Part shown: positions 1-7,374 of the stretch, one piece after another
How positions within the stretch are numbered: the stretch's first letter is position 1
How the letters are laid out: each line of letters begins with the position of its first letter
NCBI RefSeq assembly: GCF_041435015.1
Contig: NZ_CP107989.1
Location: 6,758,001 to 6,822,000, forward strand
Origin: Streptomyces canus
GTDB taxonomy: Bacteria; Actinomycetota; Actinomycetes; Streptomycetales; Streptomycetaceae
Direction of reading: 5' to 3'
DNA: 64,000 nt
Position numbers and translations under genes: made by a program
Notes under the pieces: generated by a model
Told to the model about the DNA's origin: nothing
What the model saw: only the letters and a program-made list of their open reading frames with translations
Database searches by the model: none

Positions 1-392
1 TGCGCTGGGGCAAGCCGGTCGCCATCACCGAGTTCGGCACCTGCACCTTCGTCGGCGCACCCGAGGCGGGCGGTATGGGCTGGAACATCGTCGACTACGA
101 CAAGGACCCGCCGGAGATCAAGGGGAACGTCGTTCGCAGCGAGCACACCCAGGCCGTCTACCTCACCGAGCTCCTGGACGTCTTCGAGTCGATGGACCTC
201 TACGCGGCGATGGCCTTCGAGTTCCTCACCGCCGACGCCCCCCACCGCCCCGACGACCCCCGCCACGACCTCGACATGGCGAGCTACGGCATCGCCAAGG
301 CGATCAAGGACCGCCCCGACGACCCGTGTTCGGACTGGCACTGGGAGCCCAAAGAGGCCTTTCACGCGTTGGCCGCACGGTTCACGGGGTGA
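1..392 (+). CDS. C-terminal part of a barrel-type glycosidase-like protein (partial)
   Basis: Only the last 130 codons are present; the reading frame enters from the left edge at base 3 and ends in TGA at 390-392. The fragment contains the segment 'VAITEFGTCTF', which resembles the strand carrying the catalytic glutamate in clan-A (beta/alpha)8 glycosidases, followed by a long acidic helix region and a tail with 'DWHWEPKEAFHALA'. I recall Streptomyces homologues being labelled abortive infection protein without good reason. It overlaps the next gene, which runs the opposite way, by 11 bases. Function is unproven because the N-terminal part and the other catalytic glutamate are outside the window. 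Confidence 0.6.
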   Translation, partial: RWGKPVAITEFGTCTFVGAPEAGGMGWNIVDYDKDPPEIKGNVVRSEHTQAVYLTELLDVFESMDLYAAMAFEFLTADAPHRPDDPRHDLDMASYGIAKAIKDRPDDPCSDWHWEPKEAFHALAARFTG

Positions 393-825
393 GCCTCATG
401 AGGAGCCGCGGCTCTCCCGCTCCGAAATACTCGGGGTCGGGGGCACCTTGCGCGACGAACCCGAGGGATCTGTACAGCAAAATGGCCGAGCCGTTGTCGG
501 GCTCGACCGTCAGCCAGATCTTGTGCGCGCCCTCGGACCGTAACCGGCTCAGTATCGCCATCATCAACCGGCGCCCCAGCCCGTTCCTCCGCAACTCGGG
601 GGTGACCCCGAGACTGATGATCCAGCTCAGCGCGTTGTGCGGCGGTGAGGCGAGGACATAGCCGTGCAACCGGAGCTCGCTGTCCTCCACGACGAGCAGG
701 TGGTCGCCCCAGATGTCGAAGTACTGCCTCAGCACAAAGAAGGGATACGGCGCCGAAGGGAAAGCCTCGGCGTCGATGCGGGCGAGCTCGGGGAGATCTT
801 TCTCCTCAACTGCTCTGATCCGCAT
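382..825 (-). CDS. GNAT family N-acetyltransferase
   Basis: A 147-residue single-domain GNAT enzyme, which would transfer an acetyl group from acetyl-CoA to an amine on an unknown substrate. The sequence begins MRIRAVEEKDLPEL, as is usual for the first strand and helix, and carries the acetyl-CoA pyrophosphate-binding motif A 'VTPELRRNGLGRRLM' (Q/RxxGxG/A pattern) near residue 85, followed by the motif-B segment 'NGSAILLYRSLGFV'. I chose the ATG at 823-825 because a GGGGAAA ribosome-binding site lies just upstream; a longer start at 885 would add 20 unconserved-looking residues. It converges with the partial gene to its left and diverges from the methyltransferase gene starting at 906. Confidence 0.85.
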   Translation of the reverse strand: MRIRAVEEKDLPELARIDAEAFPSAPYPFFVLRQYFDIWGDHLLVVEDSELRLHGYVLASPPHNALSWIISLGVTPELRRNGLGRRLMMAILSRLRSEGAHKIWLTVEPDNGSAILLYRSLGFVAQGAPDPEYFGAGEPRLLMRLTP

Positions 826-905
826 CCGCTTTTCCCCGGATATAGGAATCATGTGACAATTCATACCCTGGCTGACCGGGTGCATGTGAGCTGGTACATT
901 GAACC

Positions 906-1652
906 ATGACCTCGCTCAATGGTGACGTGGCCTGGGATGACTTCAATCCCAGGGAATACAATAGGCGCAACTATCTCTTCAGACACCCGGACGACGAAGA
1001 GATCCTTTCTCTGGTTCGCGATCACTTCAGCGATCATTTTCGAAAAAGTTCCGGTCGGGTTGGTTCCGGTATTGACGTGGGGGCCGGTCCGAACCTCTAT
1101 CCCGCCCTCGCCATGCTTCCCTGGTGCGACAGGATCACCCTCCTCGAACGTTCGCTCGGCAACGTGCGGTACCTCGGAGAGCAGCGCGACTCCTACGACG
1201 GCATGTGGGACAAGTTCTGGGACGTCCTGTGCAAGGAGGAGGCGTACCGCGCGCTCGGTGTGGACCCCAGGGTGCGTTTCAGGGAGGCGGTCGATGTCCG
1301 GAAGGGCGACATTTTCGACCTTGGTGGCGGAGCGGAGCGCTGGGATCTCGGGACGATGTTCTTCGTCGCCGAGTCGATCACCGAATCGCTCGATCAGTTC
1401 CGGCTCGGAGTGGCCTCCTTCATGACGGCCCTCAAGCCCGGCGCGCCCTTTGCCGCCGCTTTTATGGAGAATTCAAAAGGTTATTACGTGGACGGTCGGA
1501 AATTTCCCGCGACCAGCATCGGGAAGAGGGGCGTCAGCAGTGCCCTGAAAGGCTACGCGGACGGTGCGAACATTTATCGACTGGGCACTCCGGATGATTT
1601 GCGTGAAGGATATACGGGAATGATTGTTGCTTGCGGCCGCCGGAACGGCTGA
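906..1652 (+). CDS. SAM-dependent methyltransferase, SCO2525-like (NNMT/PNMT type)
   Basis: A 248-residue class I methyltransferase predicted to use S-adenosylmethionine. Motif I is 'GIDVGAGPNLYPAL' near residue 55 (acidic strand, GxG loop), and a later 'DLGTMFFVAESI' matches the post-I/motif II region of the NNMT/PNMT/TEMT group. It opens a run of six same-strand genes. From memory, this order matches S. coelicolor SCO2525 to SCO2521, which NCBI names as separate families that occur together. The gap to the next gene is 45 bases; later genes overlap, so it may be the first gene of one transcript. The substrate is unknown. Methylation of a small molecule or a partner protein is only inferred from the fold. 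Confidence 0.82.
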   Translation: MTSLNGDVAWDDFNPREYNRRNYLFRHPDDEEILSLVRDHFSDHFRKSSGRVGSGIDVGAGPNLYPALAMLPWCDRITLLERSLGNVRYLGEQRDSYDGMWDKFWDVLCKEEAYRALGVDPRVRFREAVDVRKGDIFDLGGGAERWDLGTMFFVAESITESLDQFRLGVASFMTALKPGAPFAAAFMENSKGYYVDGRKFPATSIGKRGVSSALKGYADGANIYRLGTPDDLREGYTGMIVACGRRNG

Positions 1653-1697
1653 CTGTTTCCTTTCTTCGGTGACGGGTCTGTGTGAGGGGCATGGGGT

Positions 1698-3551
1698 ATG
1701 CAGATCAAGCCACGTGAATGTCTTCTCGAAATCTGGCGTTCGGTCGCCCGCCACTCCTTCCGGGACGGCGTGTGGGACTGGGGGGAGTGGGGGCGTCGCA
1801 GCAGCGTGGCCGATGCCGAGCGGCTGCTCTGCCTCCTCTACCCGGCCACTGAGATCCCCGCCTTCCGGCTGGACGACCCGGACACCACTCAGCGGGACGT
1901 CATGGAAGCCCTGAAGCGGATCGGAGATGCCGCCGATATTCCCGGCGGCATCGTCGGGATCCTGGCCGAGTTCATGGAGGGCCACCGCGGAGGCGACCTC
2001 GACCCCACCTTCGCCGGCGGTTACTACTTCGTCCCGGAGGATCCGAGCCAGGAACTCTCCAAGGAACAGCGGGAGTTGGGTGTTGTCGACTCCTATTCGA
2101 TGTCGGTGACCCTGTGCCTGGCCGCACTGGGCTTCCTCAACATCTATCGCGGCAAAACCCGCCGCGATTCCACCGTCGCCCGGATCGACGAACTCAGAGC
2201 GGCCACCAGCCTGCGGCTCACCGCCGCCATGGTCAGTCTGCTGCGCTCCTTCACCGTCAACACCTTCGGCTTCCACTCGCCCCAGGGGCAGGCGCTGTGC
2301 CAGCTCGTCGGCCAGGGGCAGCTGTCCGAACGACAGGCTTTCCAGGAGTTCCAGAGGCGGTTCAGGCCGCTGCGTTCCGTCATCAGTGAGAGCGCGGTCC
2401 TGGGCCTGGAGCCGGAGACCCGTGAACGCGTCAGCAGTGACGCCCAGTTGTTCGAGTGCGGCTGGGCCTGGAGCCTCGTGAAGGACGCGCCGACCGTCCC
2501 GACCGTCGAGGAGATCGGAGTACAGGTCGAAGGCGCCGCCCATCCAGCCCCCCACCTGTACTTCACCGTCGTTGCCCTCGACGGCATCCAGGACCTGTTC
2601 TCCGAACGAACCCTCACTCTGGGCCTGCTCAACGCCGAGCAGCAGCGGCTCGCCGAGGCTTTGCGGCTGCGCTGGGAGATCACCCAGCAGTACTGGTCGG
2701 GCATCGCCCGCTTCGGTGAGGGCAGCTGGCCGCTGGAGGACATCCCTTGGCGCACCACGGGCGGGCGGGAGCCGGAGTCGGAGTACTTCTCCCTCTCCGT
2801 CGCCTCCATCCTCGTGCACGATCTGGTACGCAGGCGGGCCACCGACGACGACCTCGCCCGCACCGTCACCGTGATGGAACGCCTCGCCGAACGCGGCCGG
2901 ATCACCAGTCGTATGACCACGGGCGACCCGGCCGTCCGCCTCCACAACCCCGGCGTCTTCCTGCCCCTCCAGGGCAGCGAGGTCCTCGGCCCGGCCATGC
3001 AGTGGACCATGACCGACTTCTCCGCCCAGCTCCTGAAGCGGACCATCCAGCTCAGTTCCCTGTCCCGCAACGTCGGCTCCCGGGAACGGCTGCTCGGGCT
3101 CGGCGAGCGGATCCTCGACCACCTGTGGCAGCGCCGCATCCGAGACGGCGAGGGCGTGGGCCTGTGGGACAACGTCCACGCCGCCTACCCGGAGTCGCCG
3201 GACCGGCAGGGCCCGCTGTCCTGGAGCATCACCGAACGCGTCGCCGAATGCATGGTCGCCGCGAACGTCCTCTACACACAGCCCCCGGTCCGAAGCGCCG
3301 AACTGGAGGCCTCCGCACGGTCCCTGCTCGGCGAGGCCACCCACCTCCTCGGCAAGGAACAGATGGAACCGGCGCCCGTGCCCACGAGCGAGGAAGGCAT
3401 GCTGCTCAAGAGCATCGAGGCGGATCTGCGTCGCGCCCGGCACATTCTCGACAGGCAGCCCGGCACCGCCGTCGCGCTGGCCCAGCGCGTGCTCGTGCGC
3501 CTCGACTCTCTCGCCCGGGCCCGCGAGAGCAGTACACCGCGGGGGGTGTGA
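1698..3551 (+). CDS. SCO2524-family protein, function unknown
   Basis: A 617-residue protein with no motif I can tie to a known catalytic family. It looks largely alpha-helical and soluble, with many Leu/Arg/Glu heptad-like stretches and no signal peptide or membrane segment. Several paired aromatic and acidic blocks (for example 'EITQQYWSGIARFGEG' and 'LWDNVHAAYPESPD') suggest a compact helical domain. It ends three bases before the GTG of the ATPase gene, consistent with translational coupling. In Streptomyces genomes I recall this family only beside the methyltransferase, the variant ATPase and the SCO2522/SCO2521 families, so it probably acts as the large scaffold or target-recognition part of that cassette (inference). 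Confidence 0.75.
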   Translation: MQIKPRECLLEIWRSVARHSFRDGVWDWGEWGRRSSVADAERLLCLLYPATEIPAFRLDDPDTTQRDVMEALKRIGDAADIPGGIVGILAEFMEGHRGGDLDPTFAGGYYFVPEDPSQELSKEQRELGVVDSYSMSVTLCLAALGFLNIYRGKTRRDSTVARIDELRAATSLRLTAAMVSLLRSFTVNTFGFHSPQGQALCQLVGQGQLSERQAFQEFQRRFRPLRSVISESAVLGLEPETRERVSSDAQLFECGWAWSLVKDAPTVPTVEEIGVQVEGAAHPAPHLYFTVVALDGIQDLFSERTLTLGLLNAEQQRLAEALRLRWEITQQYWSGIARFGEGSWPLEDIPWRTTGGREPESEYFSLSVASILVHDLVRRRATDDDLARTVTVMERLAERGRITSRMTTGDPAVRLHNPGVFLPLQGSEVLGPAMQWTMTDFSAQLLKRTIQLSSLSRNVGSRERLLGLGERILDHLWQRRIRDGEGVGLWDNVHAAYPESPDRQGPLSWSITERVAECMVAANVLYTQPPVRSAELEASARSLLGEATHLLGKEQMEPAPVPTSEEGMLLKSIEADLRRARHILDRQPGTAVALAQRVLVRLDSLARARESSTPRGV

Positions 3552-3554
3552 GCC

Positions 3555-4472
3555 GTGCTCGTCTTCGCCGCCTCCGACAAGGGAGGCACCGGCCGCTCCG
3601 TCACCAGCGCCAACCTCGCCTACCATCGCGCCCTCGGCGGCGACGCCGTCTGCTACCTGGACTTCGACTTCGGCTCGCCCACGGCCGCCGCCGTCTTCGA
3701 CGTACCGGGCGTCACCGACGAGGCCGAGGGCCGTGGCCTGCATTCCTACCTCAAGGGCAAGATCGCCGAGCCGCTCCTCATCGACGTCTGGGGCCGCACC
3801 GAACACCCCGTGCTGCGCAGCCGGCCCGGTGGCGCCGGTCGGCTGGTCCTCCTGCCGGGGGACCGCGGCGGCGGCGAGTTCGTCACCGACGAGGACAACC
3901 TGCGCCGGTGTGTCGACCTCGTCGTCCGGCTCCACCGCGACTTCGACCTGATCGTGGTCGACCTGAGCGCCGGACGCAGCTACGCCATGGACCTGGTCCT
4001 CGCGGCCACCGCTCGTGGCCCGTTGCGCAAGATGCCGACCCGATGGCTGGTCTACCACCGCTGGACCCGGCAGCACGTCTCGGCCGCCGCCGAACTCGTC
4101 ACCGGAAAACAGGGCCTTCTCAGCGCCGGGGAGGCCATGGGGCACGACCGGAACACCCTCCTCGGCGCCATCCGTTACGTCCGGGCCGCCGTACCCGACC
4201 TGGAGTCGCCGGTGTGGGAGAAGGCCCCGCCCGAGCAGTCCCGCTGGATGCGCGAGTGTGACAGTCAACTCGAAGGTCTCGCCGCCCAGTTGGGTATCGG
4301 CCGAACCAGGATGCTGGGCTCGGTCCCCCTCGAACCGGTCCTGCAGTGGCACGAACAGCTCATCACCGAAGCCGATGTGCACGACAGCCGGATCGCCAAC
4401 ATCAAGACCTGGAAGGCGCTGGGGGAACTGGCGCAGCGGCTGACCGAGGACAAACACTGGGGGCAGCTGTGA
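3555..4472 (+). CDS. ParA/MinD-like ATPase with a variant P-loop (SCO2523 family)
   Basis: A 305-residue protein of the SIMIBI class (ParA, MinD, CpaE). The N-terminus has the deviant Walker A 'DKGGTGRSVTSAN' with the signature lysine at position 9, but the usual P-loop lysine is replaced by Arg14. Walker A' is 'CYLDFDFGSPTA' (Asp near 36 and 38) and Walker B-like 'LIVVDLSAG' has Asp136. The start is GTG at 3555, four bases after the previous stop codon; the stop overlaps the next start as GTGA. The arginine swap may reduce hydrolysis while keeping nucleotide binding, so it could be a switch rather than an active motor. No membrane-targeting helix is obvious. It is the key recognisable enzyme of the cassette. 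Confidence 0.85.
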   Translation: MLVFAASDKGGTGRSVTSANLAYHRALGGDAVCYLDFDFGSPTAAAVFDVPGVTDEAEGRGLHSYLKGKIAEPLLIDVWGRTEHPVLRSRPGGAGRLVLLPGDRGGGEFVTDEDNLRRCVDLVVRLHRDFDLIVVDLSAGRSYAMDLVLAATARGPLRKMPTRWLVYHRWTRQHVSAAAELVTGKQGLLSAGEAMGHDRNTLLGAIRYVRAAVPDLESPVWEKAPPEQSRWMRECDSQLEGLAAQLGIGRTRMLGSVPLEPVLQWHEQLITEADVHDSRIANIKTWKALGELAQRLTEDKHWGQL

Positions 4473-5458
4473 CAGCAGCCGGAGCACTCTTCCACGAGGT
4501 CAGCGCCGAGACCCACACCGAGGCCGTGCCCTGCTCACATCTCTCCCTGGAACTCGGCCACCTCTACATGGAGGACTTCGCCGAAGGCCCCGAGCGGCTG
4601 CGTCGGCACTTCGCCGCGGTCCGCCCCTGGGCCGATGCCGCCCGCGCCTTCGTCGCCGGACTGCCCATGGGCAAGCAGCCGCGGATCAGTACCTGCTTCC
4701 TCGTCGACGACTACTTCAGCCGGCTTTCGACCCCCGCCGAACTCGTGCCGCCCCTCCTCGACGCCGCGGACAGCGCCGGCCTGTCCATCGACTACCTGGC
4801 CCGCGAGTCGGGCTGCGCGGTCACCGACCCGTCCCGTCCCGACCAAGCGGAACTGGCCGAGTCCGTGCTGAAACGGCTCGTCGAGTCGCCGCCGCCGGGC
4901 AGCAGCGGCTTCCGCCCGCCCGTCAGCCTGACCGGCTGGCTCACCAACGGGCGACGCGCACCGGACCGCCGTACCAGCGCCGCCCTGGAGACCACCGGCG
5001 TCTGGCAGCCGCCGAGCGAGACCGAGGCACGCGGCCACTCCGTCTTCATGGACGTCGAGTTGTGGTACGAGCGTGAGCAGAGCCGCGTCTGGTCCTGCGC
5101 CTTCCTCGCGGCCGTCTGGCAACTGGCCCGCCTCGGCCTGCTGCGCGACGACGGCAGGTCCGTACTGACACCCGCCCAGTGGAACAAGGACGCTTTCCCC
5201 GACGACTGGGCCGCCCTGCCGCCCCTCGTCAGGCTCAACCCGTCGGCGGCGCCCTTCTGCGCGTACTACACGTGCAGCGTCCTGCCGACCCGGTTCCTGC
5301 CGGTCGAACACGCGGTACGCACCATCCTCGAACAGACCCACGTGGACCCCGCCGCCGTCCGTCAGATCGCCGAACGCTCGGAGGGCGAAGGGCTCACGGT
5401 GCCCTCAGGCGTCGTGGAGCGCACCTCCTACGTCTTCCCGCCGGGACTCACGTCATGA
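4469..5458 (+). CDS. SCO2522-family protein, function unknown
   Basis: A 329-residue soluble protein beginning with GTG at 4469, whose first four bases overlap the upstream stop (GTGA), the typical sign of translational coupling. An in-frame ATG at 4346 exists, but it would run 127 bases into the ATPase gene and is unlikely. Recognisable features are a buried-looking strand with acidic residues 'ISTCFLVDDYF' near residue 75, and a C-terminal segment rich in aromatic residues ('FCAYYTCSVLPTRF'). The 'xxLVDDYF' pattern resembles a metal- or sugar-binding strand in NodB-like or barrel enzymes, but I see no complete catalytic set. Its constant position between the ATPase and SCO2521-type genes implies a shared complex or pathway. 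Confidence 0.75.
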   Translation: MTAAGALFHEVSAETHTEAVPCSHLSLELGHLYMEDFAEGPERLRRHFAAVRPWADAARAFVAGLPMGKQPRISTCFLVDDYFSRLSTPAELVPPLLDAADSAGLSIDYLARESGCAVTDPSRPDQAELAESVLKRLVESPPPGSSGFRPPVSLTGWLTNGRRAPDRRTSAALETTGVWQPPSETEARGHSVFMDVELWYEREQSRVWSCAFLAAVWQLARLGLLRDDGRSVLTPAQWNKDAFPDDWAALPPLVRLNPSAAPFCAYYTCSVLPTRFLPVEHAVRTILEQTHVDPAAVRQIAERSEGEGLTVPSGVVERTSYVFPPGLTS

Positions 5459-6408
5459 GCAGCCCCGAAGACACCATGTGCGGTGAGGTGCGCACCTGTC
5501 TGCTGCCGACCCGCCACGCCGTGAACGGCCAGGTCGCCGAGGTGCTGCTCAGGCTGCGCCCCGACGAACGCGTCAGCGTCTCCCAACGGCCCAGTCCTTA
5601 CGCCGTCTCGCCGGACGTCCTCACGGGAGTGGACTGCCGGCTGCCCACCGCCAACAAGGTCAAGGTCCGCGCTGTGGGCACCGTGGCCACGCGGGCCGTG
5701 CTCACCGAGGGCCGGGTGCTTCAGGCGACGGCCTACTTCCGCGCAGCACCCCACGGACCGGACCGGCGCCGGCCCTGGGGGCACTACTTGGTTCGGCCCG
5801 GCGTACTCGTCCCCGTCGGGCGGCTGCCCCAGCGGGAGTTGACACAAGGCTTCCTGAAGGGCGGCCAGCCCGGCGAACTGGACATCGGATCCATCGCCGA
5901 GGGCCTGCTCACGCACATCTGCCAGGACGACCTGCTCGACCAGGACAGGCCGCTCGCCGCACCTGGTACGCGACTGCGCTGGGCGGCCTCACCGGGCCCG
6001 GACGGCGAGCCCGCCCGACTGGTCCGCTTCACTCTCGCCGAACTGGGCGTACGCGCCGTCGAGTTGAGTGTGCCGCCAGGCACCGGGCCACGCGCCGTGG
6101 CCGGGCTGTGCGAGGACCTCGCCCTGCACGACTGGCTGCTGACGACAGTCGTCAACGAGCTCGACGGAATACCGCTCGGTTCGATGGGGGGGACCGCCGC
6201 CCTGAAGGTGCTGAGCCCCCTCGTCGAACATCTGCTGCACCTGTGGATGCCCAGAGCCCGCGTGGACCGGTCGTTGACCGCCCCGTGGGAGTCCCTCGAA
6301 CAGGAACCCGGGTTCACCCGGCAGTGGCAGACGCAGGTCCAGCGCATCCGTGACCAACTGGCCCTTCAAGCAGTCCTGTTGCAGAGCAACGCACTGGCCA
6401 CAAGCTGA
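5455..6408 (+). CDS. SCO2521-family protein, function unknown
   Basis: A 317-residue protein whose ATG at 5455 overlaps the upstream stop (ATGA). It starts with the cysteine-containing stretch 'MCGEVRTCLLPTRHAVNGQ', followed by a beta-rich N-terminal half and a helical C-terminal half with a long amphipathic terminal helix ('QTQVQRIRDQLALQAVLLQ') that could mediate oligomerisation. No membrane segment, nucleotide-binding motif or protease signature is visible. A 15-base gap separates it from the membrane protein gene at 6424, so both are likely translated from one transcript. The family name is from memory of the S. coelicolor locus; the biochemical role is not known to me. Confidence 0.75.
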   Translation: MSSPEDTMCGEVRTCLLPTRHAVNGQVAEVLLRLRPDERVSVSQRPSPYAVSPDVLTGVDCRLPTANKVKVRAVGTVATRAVLTEGRVLQATAYFRAAPHGPDRRRPWGHYLVRPGVLVPVGRLPQRELTQGFLKGGQPGELDIGSIAEGLLTHICQDDLLDQDRPLAAPGTRLRWAASPGPDGEPARLVRFTLAELGVRAVELSVPPGTGPRAVAGLCEDLALHDWLLTTVVNELDGIPLGSMGGTAALKVLSPLVEHLLHLWMPRARVDRSLTAPWESLEQEPGFTRQWQTQVQRIRDQLALQAVLLQSNALATS

Positions 6409-6423
6409 CCGGGGGAGAAAGAG

Positions 6424-7374
6424 ATGGGTACATCCATAACGACCGTCCAACACGGGCACCGGGAGGACGGCGCTCGGCGACTGCTGCAGAAGTTGCTGGT
6501 CACCGTCCTGGTGGGCCTCGTCGTCTACGTCCTCACCGACGTGGTCTCGCCGTCCCAGGAGGAACAGTGGAAGGTGGTCCTGGCCGTCCTGTGCAGCGGC
6601 GCCGTGCTGATCGTTCAGTACATGATCACCTTCACCAAGCAGCTGGGTGATCTGGAGGAGGTCGTCGAGCGGCGCTTCACCGACATCGGCGAGGCGACCG
6701 AACTTTTCAACCAGGTGCAGAAACTCCGTATGGACGGGGTCCCCACGCTGGCCAAGAGCGTCACCGAGATCATGACGACCGGGCCCGAGATCCTGCACCG
6801 GTTCACCCATGCCGAGGTCGAGCGCGTCGCCGAGCAGATGAAGAAACTCGTCAGTCTCAGCACCGCGTGCCCGGGCGAGAACGACGACTGGATGCTGACC
6901 CTCACCGACTGTGCGGAAACGAGCATCGACGCCATCAGCACCTCCGTCGACCGGAACTTCTGGGACTCCGAACCCGCGGGCCGTTACCTGGACGCCCAGG
7001 CCGAGGCGAAACGGCGGGGCGTGAAGATCCGGCGGTTGTTCATCGTGGACAACCCCGGGGCCGTCGGCTCCCTGGACACCCTCTGCAAGGAGCAGCGGGA
7101 CCGGGGCATCGACGTGCAGGTGGTGGCCGTACAGCAGCTGCCCTACATCCGGCGGGGCCAGACCATCGACTTCATCATCTTCGACGGTGTGATGACCTAC
7201 GACATCTCGACGGACCTGATGGGCATGAACCTCGCCACCCGGATCAGCGCCGAGCCGCGTGAGGTCCAGAAGCTGGTCAAGCGGTTCAGGGTGCTGTGGG
7301 ACGCGAGCCACCCCAGCACCCCCGGCGATCCCTCGCCGAACGGTGCCGGAGCCCCGTCCGCTCAGACGCAGTAG
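6424..7374 (+). CDS. Membrane-anchored coiled-coil protein with a PLD-like C-terminal domain
   Basis: A 316-residue protein. Two hydrophobic helices at about residues 20-40 and 46-65 form a hairpin at the membrane. A charged, probably coiled-coil stretch (about 68-145) follows, then a cytoplasmic alpha/beta domain (about 155-300) with 'RNFWDSEPAGRYLDAQAEAK', 'VKIRRLFIVD' and 'TIDFIIFDGVMTYD'. This pattern of paired strands recalls phospholipase-D-like domains seen in actinobacterial signalling or immunity proteins, but no HxK(x)4D catalytic motif is present. It follows the SCO2521-type gene by 15 bases, has a GGGGGAGAAAGAG ribosome-binding region, and overlaps the peptidase gene by 13 bases at its end. 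It could be the membrane-located sensor or output of the cassette (inference). Confidence 0.75.
   Translation: MGTSITTVQHGHREDGARRLLQKLLVTVLVGLVVYVLTDVVSPSQEEQWKVVLAVLCSGAVLIVQYMITFTKQLGDLEEVVERRFTDIGEATELFNQVQKLRMDGVPTLAKSVTEIMTTGPEILHRFTHAEVERVAEQMKKLVSLSTACPGENDDWMLTLTDCAETSIDAISTSVDRNFWDSEPAGRYLDAQAEAKRRGVKIRRLFIVDNPGAVGSLDTLCKEQRDRGIDVQVVAVQQLPYIRRGQTIDFIIFDGVMTYDISTDLMGMNLATRISAEPREVQKLVKRFRVLWDASHPSTPGDPSPNGAGAPSAQTQ

Noticed and set aside
4346..4468. Longer N-terminus for the SCO2522-type gene.
   Set aside because: It would overlap the ATPase gene by 127 bases; GTG 4469 gives the usual 4-base coupling.
1473..4487. A 1004-codon open frame on the minus strand across the methyltransferase and SCO2524-type genes.
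   Set aside because: It mirrors genuine plus-strand genes; such long antisense frames are normal in DNA of this base composition, and its protein has no recognisable domain.
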